Positions 22,780 to 36,873 are shown, counted from the stretch's first letter. The stretch is DNA of 64,000 bases from Ascaris suum (GCA_013433145.1 CM024187.1:9327326-9391325), one strand, 5' to 3'. Translations and numbers: made by a program. Notes: generated by a model not told the origin, from the sequence alone.

Positions 22780-25700
22780 CATTGGAATCAAACGCGGCAC
22801 CATGGCAGAAGGATGGGAACCTTTCATTCATTTGTTCGATGCTTGAGAGTTGCCCCACTCATAGAAGCTGTTTGCTGAAGCAGCTCAACAGTCAGAATAA
22901 AACATCAATTTATTCTGGTCATTCTGTGACGTTTCTTCCCACACATATGGACATGCTTCTGCAGGGAGTTAAGGTAACAACAAATGCTTAGAGCACCGAA
23001 TTGGCCTATGTCAACAATACTCTTATTCCATGTCACGTCTAGAACAACTCCCTTTGCTCGAAATATTTTTTGCTGCAAGTACACGCGTCCCTCCCCGCCC
23101 GTTTTTTTCCTCTCCTGCTGAGCGAAAAAATCGAGTGAAAGCTACCACACTTCGATCCCTGTATTGCACTGAATTTGCATCACCAATCATATATCTCATC
23201 AGTCTCTCCACTTCGACGATACCTGCCAAGCATCATAAAACCACATTTGCTACATGTATTCCCCTTCATGACAAGAAAAATACTACAACTGCTTGATGCA
23301 CAGGGAGGTTTTATACTTCAACGCGTTCAGCTGCACTACCGTTCCAATCCAATCTGCTTTTTTGAAATTATCACCAGCACCTATCAATACCTAAAAAGTT
23401 CGTACGAAATGCTTCCCTGTAACCGTGAGGTTAATGACCACTTAAAAGACCTTCTCAGCCTAGCAATAACCCAACGACAAACGTTTCAATTTCCTTCCAC
23501 TATCAAAAACATCATCTATTTCTAATCCTTCTTCTCTCTCCGCTCCTAAAAAGTTCTTCCAAATCAAAATCAATGAAAATTTTTTCCGACGAAGCAACGA
23601 AATCGCATCTCACCAACTCCTCTCCTCGCTCTGCTTTTGTTGCATGCAAGCAACGCTGATTTGTAAAGAGAATCCGTGAAATACATTTTAACCGCATAAA
23701 TACAGCTGCTGATTCCAGAAATAAAAAAAAGCCGAAGCGACAACAGATGGCCAGTAAAAAAAAACCAGTTTGCATCTCAATTCAAAGTGGCTTGAATCTG
23801 TGGTAGAATTTCTCTGCTCGCCGCTCTGCATGCTCAGATTCTGCAGTATGATCCCCCTCCTGCCAATCAAATATGAAGCCGAGATTGGTTGATCTGCCTC
23901 AATTCCTCTCGTAGGCGCCGCCATCTGTTGCACAAAGTTTCACACTCAGTCTCTCATAAGATGAAAACGACAACGAATGAATATGATAAAAACTTCATCG
24001 TTACAGTACACAGGCATCAATATAGCCACTGGTCAGGTGATAAAAAATGTTTTGAGTGGCCGTCATACAAAGCTAAGGCGAGCAGTCAAAACACACCAAA
24101 GAAAAAACGGTTGACGGGCATTTAATGCTTATAAACAACATGTATATCTGTCACAGGAAAAATGACCGGCTTATATGGAGCAGTTATTCATTGGATGAAC
24201 TTAAAAACGTTGTCCAATTTACAGTACAACTAAATTCAGAGCACACAGTACAAGTAACTCATTCATAAAAAGTCCACTTTGAGGAACGGGGATCCTCAAG
24301 CAAACGGCAGACATGTCCCGCCCACCGGGCACCTGCCTCGCCTCATAACCACTAATTACTACTTAATTATCACATCATAAAGGATAAGGAAAAATCGCAA
24401 GATCCCATCCACACCACCTCACTTTTCTCATTCCCTCCCGCTAATCTCCTCTTTCCCACTCCCGACCACGATAACAGGCAAGAGTATTTAACGAACCACC
24501 TAATTCGGTCAGTGAACAGGCAGTGAGAGCCTCGCATTACACGTACCTTCACAGCATCTGGTATGCCCAACCACGTCAATGTTACATTTGAATTGTTAAA
24601 AGTAGTATGGAAAATGCTGCAAAGTCAGCCAACACCGGACACATTTGCATCGATGATGCAATTTCTATTACAGAGTTAAGCCCCTCTCCCCCCACCCATA
24701 TAGACACACACACACAAAAAAAATATTACGCACAAACAAGGTGCGACTCTCATCCCACTGAACGAATGAACGAAACCTAAACGAGAGATAATCTCAACAA
24801 CGAGATGACATAGCAGTCGCAGTTCACATAACTCAGCAAAAAAAATGACGATCATGAGGGCAAACCAAGAAGAACAGCCGCCTCGAAAGACTTGGCGAGT
24901 GGAATTCCCAGTTCACCAAATGGCAAAAACAGATTCACTCGAAAACTGCGGACATCAAATGTATGAATGAGCTGTGCGACGATCGATAATGCAAAAAGAT
25001 GCCTTGCATCAACTGTAACTAACTAAAGCAAGGTCTTTGCATAAGTACATTGGCCGGCGGTACTCCGAGAATCAGAAGGCGAACTGATCAGCTGACATTC
25101 AATAACTGAAAACTCAGCGACTCTCTCGAATCGCATCGAAGGGCGATGCTGGTCTACATGCAATCATTTGAGAAAGTGAAACGTATGATGCGACAATGTA
25201 CCAAGAATTCTGATGAACAAGACGGCTTTCATGTGAACACTGAGAGGCACATTCTGACAACAATACGGACTCGCCATTAAAAAGACATAAACGAATGAGA
25301 TAAAGACTAGATGTGTGGAAAAAAAGTCGTCGACTCTTTAATAAAACATTTCTTTATCACATGTTATACCTCTTCCCAACCTCCAGGGTCAATCGTACAC
25401 CACACCAGCATTCGTTCTGATATTTTCGTAATGAAGTATGAAGCGAAAGGTAGTAGAGTTAGAAAACTTTTCGGAACATACCAAGCAACCCCGTTGCAGG
25501 ATACGATCCTACCGAGCGAGAAGAGGGCGAGGAAGGACTGAATGAAAGCGCAACCCATTTATTTATACTACTTTATAGTCAGTCAGTTATACGAGTTGTG
25601 ATTTGAAAATAAAAGAGGGGAAATCATCGAGTTACGAGCCTCAAACTATGATGCTGCCAATTATTCAGCCAGTATTCACCTCCTTTTCATGCAACAACTG

Positions 25701-27124
25701 CAAAAAGTTTCACACTTCCTGAAAGCACTATCAACTTTTGAATACGCTTCCTTCATTGCAGCAAATCATAACTGTTGTTACTAATATGCGAGGAAAAAAT
25801 GTACAACTGCAAGAATTTTATCGTCCGGTGAATAATTAGCAGCGCTGACGGCCCAGTAAACAGCAAACACATAAAATGGCAGGAACAGGAACTGAGAGTT
25901 GCCACTTACATGAGACGAATGTGGAACGCAAAACAACGATACAAACTACTCGCAATTACTAAAAACTTATCGTAACAATACCACAACGCCCAGACGATGA
26001 GCACCCGCTGCAACAACAATAAAAACAACAACAACAAAGACGACGGCATGTGCTCGTTGCTATGCTCTTTTTCTCCATTTCCATCCCCATCTCCCAGCTG
26101 CACCGCTGCTACGGTCACACGCGAATAATAGACATGTTTTTCATGGAATCAAAAAATCAAAGTGCCAAAATAACGATCACGCGGCAAACAACGTAACTTG
26201 CAGGTTAATAAGAAGTACACCTTAGAATTCCAATGCGTATTAGCGCGTTTTTCCCAGGCTAATGGAGAATTAGGAACATGTTGTCAGGTGCAAGCTATAT
26301 TGAGGGCATCTCGCCTCAGTCCAATATGGGAAAGGTAAACAAGATATATGCCTACAAAAAAATGCCCCAACTCGAAGGCAAATGTGCTACCGACAAAGCA
26401 CGACAACTGAACAGCAAATCACCGCAGACAAAACTCACTTACCAACGTATCGAAGGGATGGCAGACAACGAAGCAAAGGAAAAGAAAGTTGAGACGAGCA
26501 AAGATCAAGAAAGAACTGCACACTCAGTACACGCCACCTGTGCACCCACATTTGATGATAGGCATCAAAACTGATGCAAATTAGTTAGCATGAGCAACTG
26601 TCAAAGGCATTATTAAATTTTTAATTCCCTGTTAAGCACTTCCCTCCACTCATCGACCTCTTTGTTCAAATAAAAGGAGACGTTCCTGCAAACTATAACA
26701 GGCAAAAAAAGATGTTCGCGACAATTTTTCTCTGAGGAATTTTTTAGGTGCCAAAGAAAACAAGCAAAGTGGATGAGTAGCAGGAAATATGGGAGAAAAG
26801 AATGACATGATCAAGAAAAAGTCGACAATGAAATGTGATGATGCACAAACGAGTCTCGAAACAAATATAATCATGAGATCTGCCGTTGCAACGAGTTATT
26901 CTCGCTACTCAGTTTGAGTAGCTGGCAAACATCTAAGCAGAAAGGTTGAGACTGTGGATCCGGCTCCTTTCCCCTCCCAATATGCCCTACTCCTCTTTCA
27001 TCCCCTCCCATCCGAGCTGCCTTGTGCTCGTACGGTTCTTTTAAACGCTGAGTAACACCCAAACAAACAAAAAAAGAAGTGTAACGTTGAGGATTACCCC
27101 AAACTATAACAAGGCAGTTTATGC
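22780..27124. other. Convergent intergenic region, no supported gene
   Basis: This lies between the end of the plus-strand F-box gene and the end of the minus-strand RRM gene. Small ORFs such as 23030-23296, 23175-23525 and 26278-26574 have no motifs or matching splice sites. A short run of AC repeats is at about 24704-24715. Plus-strand composition shifts here from T-rich to A/C-rich, as expected where transcription direction changes. Confidence 0.4.
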
Positions 27125-30100
27125 TCAATTCTTGTTTGCCTTCCTGCCTCCCTTTTTCTTATCTTGCTTCGCCGATGCGTCTTTCTTCTCCTTCTGCTTC
27201 AACTCAACTTTGTTTGGAGTTGAGCGCCCAACCGTCGCTTTCGAAGAGATAGATGAAGAGGCCTTCTGTGCGCCTGCTCTCTGTTTGCCTTCTTTCGAAG
27301 AATCACTCGAGCCGTTTGCTCTGCTACTGGACGTAATGCTTTCCTGACTATATGAATTAGTGGTAGAGGAATCGGTGATTGCTGCGTCGACAATTTTCTG
27401 AACAACGGGAGGCACTATTTCGGGAGTTACCCTTGCCGAAGTAGCATTCTCGTCGTCCCCCACCGCTGCTTCGCTGCTGTCATCACCTCTCGCTTCTACT
27501 CGCTGGTAAACTGAGTGCTGTATTGGGTTCTGCTGAAAACTATTTCGTTACCATACATAGACTACTTGGTTACGCCAAACGCAGAGAGAACCTAAAAATT
27601 ATATGGGAACGACTTCTATGCCTTACTTCAAGACGCTCTGAGGCATGCCCTCAGCCCCTCGCGTTACATCTGAAAATGAAGAACAAAAGATATGAAATGC
27701 ATTACAGTCAACATAGCCAAATGTTTGCTCTAAACGTACCGTCACTTCACAGTTTCTTCCGTTGATCATGTGAACTTTCCCGTGTGCGAGACATCTGTCT
27801 GCCGCACTCTTCTCCTCGAAGACAACGAAGCCAAATCCACGTGGGTTGCCCAGGATTTCGACCTGCTCCACGACCCCAAATGTATCGAAATAGTGCCTCA
27901 AGACATCGACCGTGTGGTACTCCCAGTGTATGCCTTAAATTATGCAACAAGGAAAATAACGATAGCCAGAATGAGTAAAACGGCTCCCTTCCGCATACTT
28001 TGCTCTTATACATGAAGAAAATCCGTGCGCCAACATATCTTAAACATCTATTGGTAAAATAAAACAAACATGTAAGTCACCTGAGCGACACTGAGCCGGC
28101 AAAAGTTTGTTCAATTTCCAAAAGAACCACCTGACAAATCATAAACTAGAAACACTTGAGATCCTTGAGGAAAGGGAAAGAAAATAGTCTCATTGTTCGC
28201 ACACATCCACTAATGTCGGCATGTCTGGCCTCCTATCATGCCAATCAATGTGTGATGGATGCCTTTCCAAGAAAAATGAGCCATTAAATGTTTGTGCTAT
28301 GTTCACGGCGTTTCTGTAAACGGTTACTGAAACGACGAGAGGAAATAATGTACCTGACAGGGATAGTTTGCAACCTGGATCAGGTTCACCCTCAAGAAAT
28401 GGAGGTGGGTGATTAGGCAGCATCGGAGACATCTGCTCCCGTGGAATCGCGCGTTTAGGATCAACAACCTGAACTTGAAACACCGATTAGTAACCTTCCC
28501 GGAGATTCGGTGAAGGTCTACTGACTCGATTGGCTTGAAACTTGAACGCACCATAAATAGTGATATCAACCCTAAACGTGCTCGAAACCACGCTTCTAAA
28601 CACTTGACGTTATCTCTCCAAAATCACATAAACACAACATTTTGGTGCCTCACTTTGTCCGAAAAACTGCAGTATCTCATGGAGCCAATCACAACAAAAA
28701 GCCTTCATATCTCTCCAAAAGCAGCAACGCTGGAAAGGTAATGCACAAATGCGCTTAATCCCATACAACAAGACACCATCAGCAAAACTTTGCGCTTACG
28801 AAAGCTTCCTGCAGACGGATCAAGGTAATACCTTCTTTCACCAATGCTGTTACATCACGCACAGAGAATATTTCACTATCCAGTCTTAAGCTGTTGGCAA
28901 AGACGTTTTGCCACCTACACCAGCAACAACTGCTAAGACCATTGCAATCTGTCGCAGCCAGTGCTCATACACATGACAAAAACTTGACCAATCGGATAAA
29001 GAGTTCTGCTTCCACTTCAGAACGTTTCTAAAAATGCCAGACGTGGAAATACCACGCGACCAGCACAGCGTCGATCAGAACTTAACTATAACCTTGGTAA
29101 ACATAACAAAGCTGGAACACAAAATGCATCTGCTTTGTTTTTTTAGTCTCAAAACCTCTCCTACTTCTAATACATAGCGTCTGGTTCTATGGTTCTAACA
29201 CATTCTCCCCTCAGAACAGGGAGGACATGATCAGGAAATCCAGCATACCTACACGTGGGCCATCACATTTTCTCAGATCTCGCAGCTTCCAAGCTTTCGT
29301 AGATGAATCTCAGAGACCGTAACACTGTTGAAGAATAGTACCTTATTATTTATTGTGTGTGGCCGATCTGCCATCGCAGCCTCAGCCATTTGCATTGTTG
29401 CAAAAGTGACGAATCCGAACCCTCTTGAATACTTTGTCTGTGGGTCACGTATTACGATGCAGTCCACTACATTACCCCACTGCGAGTAAAATAGTCTCAG
29501 CTGCAAAAGAACCATTAGTTCCCGGAAACTGTTTTCAATTTACGTCAGTGACACTTACAATGGAACAGGATTCCGCAAAGAACACGAAAAAACTCATCTT
29601 GTAAACATTCTTTTTTAACATTTACAAATGGGTGCACCTCATCGCACGGCCATTGAAACATTGCTATCCAAAACCAGTCGTGAATAAAAAAGACCAGTCT
29701 ATTTGGTATTTTATGCCATCGCAAAGAATGTAGATCAATCGCCGAGCTCCATTCTATCAAATTCATATAAGTTTGAGGCATTATAATCATTTCAGCTCAA
29801 GTCAAACTCGTGTGCAGTTGTAAATCACCTTTTCTCGACTAAGGTGCCAAAAAACAAATATAGCCAACAATACGTGGATCTGAAACGAGCTTTTGGCTAT
29901 ACTCACTAATGCCCTGCGATTCATATAAATTTCGGTGCAACAATTCTATTCATATAACCACTTACTGATTTGCAGCCATTCCAGTGCGTTACGTGCACAC
30001 TAAATGCACCTTTCACCCAGATTGCGAATATATGGTATATCAACAGAATGCGATTATCGTTATCTAAAGCGGATGTTACCGCTGCTTTGACCTACATACA

Positions 30101-30904
30101 CTGTTCACATCTCTCTCTCTCTCATCAACCCATCCAGTAGGCCTGAAAAATGCACACTTCACGTTGCTATGTAAACTTTCGTGGGGCCTTTTCAACTCAA
30201 CCAATTTAGGCACCACAACGTTCCTTAACATCCTCAATGCTACCGACATCTTTTTGACAACGATGACGTATTATCAAGGCAATCCTATGCAACTATGTCA
30301 ACGTCAGTACTCATACACGGCAGCATGAGGAGTAGATCCGGACATTCACCAGGCAAGATAGCACTTTCTGCAGGCAGATCGTGCGCGCACAAACGATGAA
30401 CTACGTGTTTTCAATCAATCCACAGGTAACCAACCCCTTCGGCAACTTCGTCTCTTCCAAGCGAAAAATAGTAGCTCTGTCAGCAGAAGCTTAAAATATT
30501 TAACGAACCTGCTCATCGGTCGTTTCATGGCTAAGGCCTCCAATGAACAATTTTCTCAGCTGCGGCGGTCCTTCGCCGTTGAGCTGAGCGTTGTTGCTTG
30601 GGTGGCCTACCACACGCGGCATATGTCCGGGAGGAAAGTATGGCGCCAAAGGAAACGCGTGTGGACCCACAGGTGGGAAAAAAGGTAAACCTCGAGAGGT
30701 GCCTGCACTCCCTTGAAGGGCATAAACATCGGATGCGGTACATATACTCCGCCTGCAAAAAAAAAAAACGCAATGGGTGACTGCACTAAGCAAAATTTTT
30801 TCAAGGGTCCACCACAGATATCAAACAAATTGCATACGACGGCTACGTCGGGATCGATGGGCAATGCTTTGCCATAAAACGCAAACCCCCCTTTAAATCG
30901 CTCA
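27125..30904 (-). CDS. hnRNP A/B-type RNA-binding protein with two RRM domains
   Basis: Exons in transcript order: 30904-30813 (tentative), 30752-30509, 29500-29342, 28468-28354, 27933-27740, 27532-27125; the last four junctions agree in phase. RRM1 runs from QLRKLFIGGLSHETTDEQ (RNP2) through LFYSQWGNVVDCIVIRDP to KYSRGFGFVTF (RNP1) and VVDPKRAIPRE, the typical hnRNP A linker. RRM2 runs from CKLSLSGIHWEYHTVDVLRH to PRGFGFVVFEEKSAADRCLA and MINGRNCEVT. Such proteins bind RNA in the nucleus and influence splicing and mRNA fate. The N-terminal segment is proline-rich (FPLAPYFPPGHMPRVV). The C-terminal 135 residues are Ser/Ala/Lys-rich and end KKKGGRKANKN, without the glycine/RGG tail of classical hnRNP A1. 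The true start is unresolved: frame 2 of exon 30752-30509 carries the RRM, while its 5' part reads better in another frame (VYVPHPMFMPFKGVQAPL). See findings. Confidence 0.8.
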
Positions 30905-31380
30905 CTGCATCCGAAAATTCCCTACGCAACGCGAGCATTCAGAAGCTTAGAATAGCCAAATAATCGAGCGTCAACTATTTTAGGAAGACATGCTCTACAG
31001 CCTCTAGTTATAATTTCACATAGCCAGTTGCAAAGTTTTCGGAACTAGGAGCCAGCGAAGAAACAGATGAATTTCTAAAGAAAAAAAGCTTCCTCTACCA
31101 ATTTGCAAGCCGCTGGGTAAGTGACTCACATCCTTATCCTTTCATCACCCCTCCTTCCCACTCATGGAACACTGTCCTCTCGAGCCGTTCACTACTTTCC
31201 ACTGCCTCATGTGACAGCAGACGTGCCTCAAATTCTTCCCAATCACTCTATCGCAGGCGCTGTTTTAGTGGCGGTGGACTCATTCGCACTCAGTCGTGCA
31301 ACACAACCACATCATCTGGGTTAATGCCTGAAAGATGAGCGAAGAAACCTCACGGCAAACTAAAAGCAACCTCAGGACGA

Positions 31381-31828
31381 CTAATCCAACCAGTGCTTCA
31401 ATGTCTCAGTGCAAGACTCCAAACTGAGAAGGGAGTCGACGTGTTTCATTCTCTGACATTCAATTAGAGTTATGTGGTGTTGGCGTATCCTCTTCTGAGG
31501 ATAGTCTACGCGCACAATAACCCTCATATATGTATCTTGAAAAGTAAGTCGATAGTAGTAACATGAGCCTGAACTTGGCTGAAACAAAAAAAGCGACCTG
31601 CAGAATAAATCGGCGAGAACATAGCCGGATACAGCTTGGCGTCGACTGGAATGCTGAACAGCGCGAGCGCGTTCAGCGTTTGCTGCCCTCTGAGAAACGC
31701 GCGAAACGATGGCCTGAGGCAGTGGATCACCTGTAAAGCCGTTACTTCATTATTATGATCGAGCTCCCACTCAACATTCGACACGAATGGGCACTGTGGA
31801 ATTATGTTCGCAAGCATCCTCATAAGAC
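31381..31828 (-). CDS. 3' end of an unrecognised minus-strand gene, frame-broken
   Basis: The minus strand reads LMRMLANIIPQCPFVSNVEW and then VIHCLRPSFRAFLRGQQTLN, LALFSIPVDAKLYPAM and FSPIYSAG. After a run of seven T (31586-31592 on plus) the coding signal moves to another frame: SGSCYYYRLTFQDTYMRVIV, RVDYPQKRIRQHHITLI and a stop after LKHWLD at 31381-31383. The two halves are 20 bases apart at the only donor/acceptor-like pair, too close for an intron. One extra T would fuse them. The second half, with a YP motif after two beta-like strands, has a vague RWD/UBC-like feel, but I do not claim it. The acceptor at 31829-31831 is the proposed 5' limit; upstream exons were not identified. It ends 477 bases before the first RRM-gene exon, same strand. 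Confidence 0.45.
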
Positions 31829-34800
31829 CTGATCGAATGGACGTCAACGCATCGCAAACAAATCAGCATTCAGCAAATTAAGCATTCTCAATTAGATAGA
31901 ACCCGAATAGCCGAGAAACAACGAAAATTAAACATTAAAAGGTAAGTATAACATATAATACAAATCAAACTTCAAAAGTAAGCATCACATATGCCATTTT
32001 ACATGAAAACATCGCATCGAGAATGAGCAGACAGATTCCTCGTTTCACCAGGTTTACTTCGAAGTCTGATGCGACAGTACCGTTTAACGGCACTTAGTCT
32101 GTTTACTGATTTCTGCTTCAACGCAAGAGTCAAACGCAACAACTGTAAAATACATTACTTTCGCCTCAAGATCATTCCCAGAATAACGCACTGGGTGTTG
32201 CTCGTCACTGACACTTCAGCAGGGCATTGGTCCACATGCACTTATACTCTAAGACGAATGCACCCTCCGTTCCGCAGGCATTTTCGTTGCTTACTGCATA
32301 TTGACTCAGTGGTCTTCAAAAGATCTTGACAAAGTTTTAATGTGCACACTAGAAGAATCCTTCACTGCATAAAGATGAACTGTCTCCAATATCTCACCAC
32401 CAAATCGCAGAGGAGGGCGCAAGAGCGCGACCCGCGAAGTAAATAATCTGTCGAAAGAATTGACCCTCGACACGGCAGTGAATCTCTGCTAAATTTTCCA
32501 AGCTACAACAAAATTGCAAAAAAATGCTAAAAATAAAGATCGCATTTATCTTTCACGCAAACTGTGCGAGAAAGCCAATATTCTTCATGAGAAATTTCTC
32601 CATTGGGGAAGATGGAAGACGCGCAATATTCCTTTTCGGCAACCTTTAAGACCTCTCTCCAAACAAAAAACGACTTAAAATTCCGATGCACTTTTCTAGA
32701 ACTACAAATACATAGCAGCCGCCATTTCCGAGTAGTGGTATAATCACTACTCAGCAACTCACTCTAAAATGCTTCATGCTTTATAAAAGGCGACCCCAAC
32801 TGCAATCACCGGTGGTGAGTATAAAGGCAACGGGCAGAAACTGCCTAAAGAAGCACAACTGATTCAGAAATGTGCAAACGAAATGAATGCAATTTTCTGG
32901 GCGTGACTCCCTTGAACGGCGAACTGAGCCACTTGACACATAAGCGCTCATGTATACAAAAGCCACAGCTGCAACCGCACAAAGAACCGCTGGTAACACA
33001 ACTTCCGTACGACCTAAGGTTAGCGAGAAACGTTTTGTGTGTGAAACACTTAAACTTAGAATCAACTTAGCTCCACGGTCTTAGCAATACCCAGTAGTTC
33101 CAACAAAACTACACGAACTGCAACAGCGTAAGTAAATCATTACGGGAAGTTCTGTCAATCAGTGACAACTTTCAAATGAATGGAGCCAGCACAAGTATTC
33201 ACAGATGCTTAACTCGACGACAGAAACGGCACAACACTGGAGGATTCAAGGACTTATCACCGACCCATAATATCGACAAACATCAGTACAGATAATACAT
33301 CAAACCCTTTAAAAATTCCCAGTGATAAAGACGTCGCTAGCCTAGCTTAAACAAGAGCTTGTGGTCCCAACAACCCTATCCCACTATCCACATCTGCTCA
33401 CTTCTGGTTATGCTCTCTCTGAAAAACAAGAAGATAAATGAAACAAGCCAAATGATTGCTCATAGCAATGATCAGCGTTGTAACGAACACTTCCGATTAA
33501 TAACCACTGAGGAGGAAATGCTGCAGAAGTAGTCAGTCAACGACAGCGTGCTGCAATGCACAGCGATTTATTAAAAGCGGAAGGCGTGCAAAATGTCGTT
33601 TACCCATCAAGGACAACGACGCGTTCAAAAAACATGACCACACACACGCGTACACCACTAAGATATGTTGCCTCTTCACCGTTTTGTATACCGTATACGT
33701 ACTAAGAAAATAAAAAAAACGTTATTCCTGCTCAAAGAGCATTCCCACTGATCAGACGCACGCTCTTTTCGCTTCTAAACTCTGTTATACTGACGTGCCC
33801 GATCAGACGATAGATGTGCACGGATGATATTCCTCGTGACGTCACGCCGTTGGAAAAAAAGCTATCCGTATCGCCGCCACAGCAGTTCAGCCTCAGCAAG
33901 CATCAGGCGTTGCGAAACGCCATTTACATCGTTGTAACGTTTTCGACTTTTGTTTGCATTTATCGAACCATTTCCTTTCACATAAAAACTCACATACGGT
34001 CATTTTTATGCAAATGAAACTAGAGCGACTTGATGAAATCTCTTACTCGGTCCTGATGATATAACATCAAAAACACGTGGCCACATATGCAAAGCCATGA
34101 AAAGATGCCCAGAGCGTGGAGGAACTGCTACCTAGTTGAAAAAAAAAGAAAACAGCCGTTACCTTGATACATAAAACATGAGCGGAAATAAATGTGAAAA
34201 CATTTTGGCGATACCCTGCGCCTTTTCGAAAAAAGTCAAAAACTGCGATATCTGGCTTCAAAACATCGTTAACTTCGCTTACAGACTTAACTCACTCCTC
34301 TTTACGTCACTTCCTTTAATGTCAAGAGCAAAAGTTTTATTGAAGTATTGTTTTGCGTTCTGAAAGAAACGGAAGAGACTCTGACATGTTGCCTTCTCGA
34401 TGAGAACAAATGCGGCTCAAATCCGAATATGATCGATATATTGAGTGCTCTCAACACGAACCTCACCAATGAATGAAGAAACTGAGAACCCTATCTAACA
34501 ATCATTCTCGTTTCTAGCATAAAGACGATTAAAACTGAGCTCTAGCATGACCGGCAGATATTCATGGATATCATTCATCATCGATGCAAACAAAAATGAA
34601 TTTGAAGTACAAATGCAGTCGACTGCTCGGAACTTCTAACCAATTTTAGCTTTACGCAGATCCTACTTTACACGACTCAACGACAATGAATTTAAATGGA
34701 ATGAGAGCGGAACTCAGAGAAATGATAAATCACTACATTTAAAACGGTGAGTGCGAACTTATTCTATCGTTATACGAAAAACAACCGTCTTGGATAGATG

Positions 34801-36873
34801 ACAAAAGAACACTAGCTAACATCCGCTCATAAAACGTACATATCTATCATGCTCACATATTATCACAAATAAACCGATCTTTTTGTCGACCGCAGCTCGC
34901 CGGAAACCTTTTGCTGCAAATTATTTCCATACATCGGCAGCCCAACATTTCACTGAAGCGACTAGAAATATATGAGCAATGTTGCATGCAAATCTGTTTG
35001 CGTAACATACACATAATTGCTTACTGATGCAAATAAGCCTCAAAACAAAAAATCAATCTTAATTCCTTTCTCCATTGAAAAAAAATCGTCAGAAACTGTG
35101 GAAACAACTAGCAATGACGACGAAAATGCTGACACCCGAGTCAGTTCTTTTTCACCGAAAGCGAAAATGACTTACGTGAATAAAATACTAGTTTGGCGCA
35201 CTGTCCCGCATGACTGCTTCTCCTCAAAGAATAACTATAGATGAAAGCTCAGTAACTGCTGTGAAGCACAGGAAACGTGTTTATCATCGAGAAGAAGCAG
35301 AAGAAGGCAACATTCCCCCTCGTCGATAAAGCGGGAGAACACTGCATTCATCAGCAACATTACAACGCATACCGTCCAGCAGCCGATGAGCGATGTTTGG
35401 AGATGCGAGCCGCGCCAAATCGCTTCAGCTGAACGTTCGACGCTCAACATCACATTTTAATGCCTTTTAAACAAACTGCGCTCTAATAACCGCAAAATCG
35501 GCTTTTATTAATCACCAGAGAATATTAAGTCACACACTAATGCGAATTCACATCATCCTGTAGCAGTCAGAAATGAAGCAACGGCCACTGAGGGGAAATG
35601 ACATTTAGCCGAACATGGATGAGCAGGAAAACAAAAAACTTTTCGAGGTGAGATTTTGAGTGACCTGTGATAAAGCCAGCAAACGGAAGGGTGCGCAAGA
35701 ACTTCTTGTTGGAGTTCCCTAATGTGGTTACAGAGAGCATTCGAAAGCCCATAGTTCGAAGTAAATTACCTATAGACTGATGCAACAATAGGTAATGCCT
35801 AGTATGGAATGTTGTAAATATTGCATTCGCCCAAAAAACAAGAAGAAATACCCCAGCACGCTCCACATAAGACATCGCGCAACATTTTGAACTTTGAATG
35901 GAAGTGGCAGAAATAAATATTAGCACGGTTATGCTGACGAAAAACTATGGGCTGATGTTAGCCACTGCCCAGTATAACAAGCAAAATGGAGAGTGCCAAT
36001 GGGTTAATGCGTACGCGCACATCACACACAAAAACAATCCTTCGATAAGGAACTGACAAATCCACCTATCGTGGCACTTATGGCACCGAACCAAATATGC
36101 AAAAGCGGTGCTTTAAAAAAAAAGTATTGAGGTCAAGTGGCTGTTTTTTAAACATTTATGCACGTTCCTTGAATTCGGCACTGCCCTCAACAAGCCTCTT
36201 CAAATTGTGGCAAATTTTCGCGAAGATATTTGCTGATTTAATTTCTGCACTTGCAAATCTCTAGGCCATCAGAATGCTAGCAAGAAGATAGCAGGTTCGA
36301 AATCGCAAAAGCAAGCGCTTCATGGATAAGAGACAGATACGCAAAAACAACTTATTCAAGATCAAATCGATTTTCTATGAGAGCAAAAACGCTCGCAGTC
36401 TCTTTTCAATGTTCTTCATGTGAACTGACAATAGAATATAATGAAATAAGTTCCCGGAACAGCTCTCTAATAAGGATAAGCGAATGAAATGTGCGCAGGA
36501 AAACAACAACAGTATTTACAGTAGCAAATCAAAAAACCACCTAATGCATTTATCATTCACAAAATCGAAACCGAAAAATCATCAAATGCGTGAAATCAAC
36601 AGACAATGGCAAACAAGAACGGAACCACCTTTAATACATTCATTCCGATGTCAGCGCCTGCTCAAGGGACGTTAAGGACTGGATCACAAGGCGGGCTCAG
36701 CACTAGCTGTCATTCGAGGTCCCGAAGCCCAGGGATTCCCTATTTTTGAGTCAGACCTCAATTTCAGAAATAACTAAGACAACCAGATGTCGAGAGACGT
36801 CGATATCATTAACTTCGACAGTAATCAAATGAGACTAAGTATTTTGTGAAATTCTGTGGCCAAACCTCCTCAA
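31829..36873. other. No firmly supported gene
   Basis: A/C-rich on the plus strand, like an intron of a minus-strand gene. Possible coding fragments I could not connect are a minus-strand frame ending at 33862-33864 (contains DVNGVSQRLMLAEAELLWRR) and a minus-strand piece near 35395-35440 bounded by cgttcag and gtatgc. They could be upstream exons of the gene ending at 31381. Confidence 0.3.

Noticed and set aside
33862..34000. Minus-strand fragment containing DVNGVSQRLMLAEAELLWRR
   Set aside because: Looks coding but ends at a stop with no donor, and the plus strand is also open; could not be linked to any gene.
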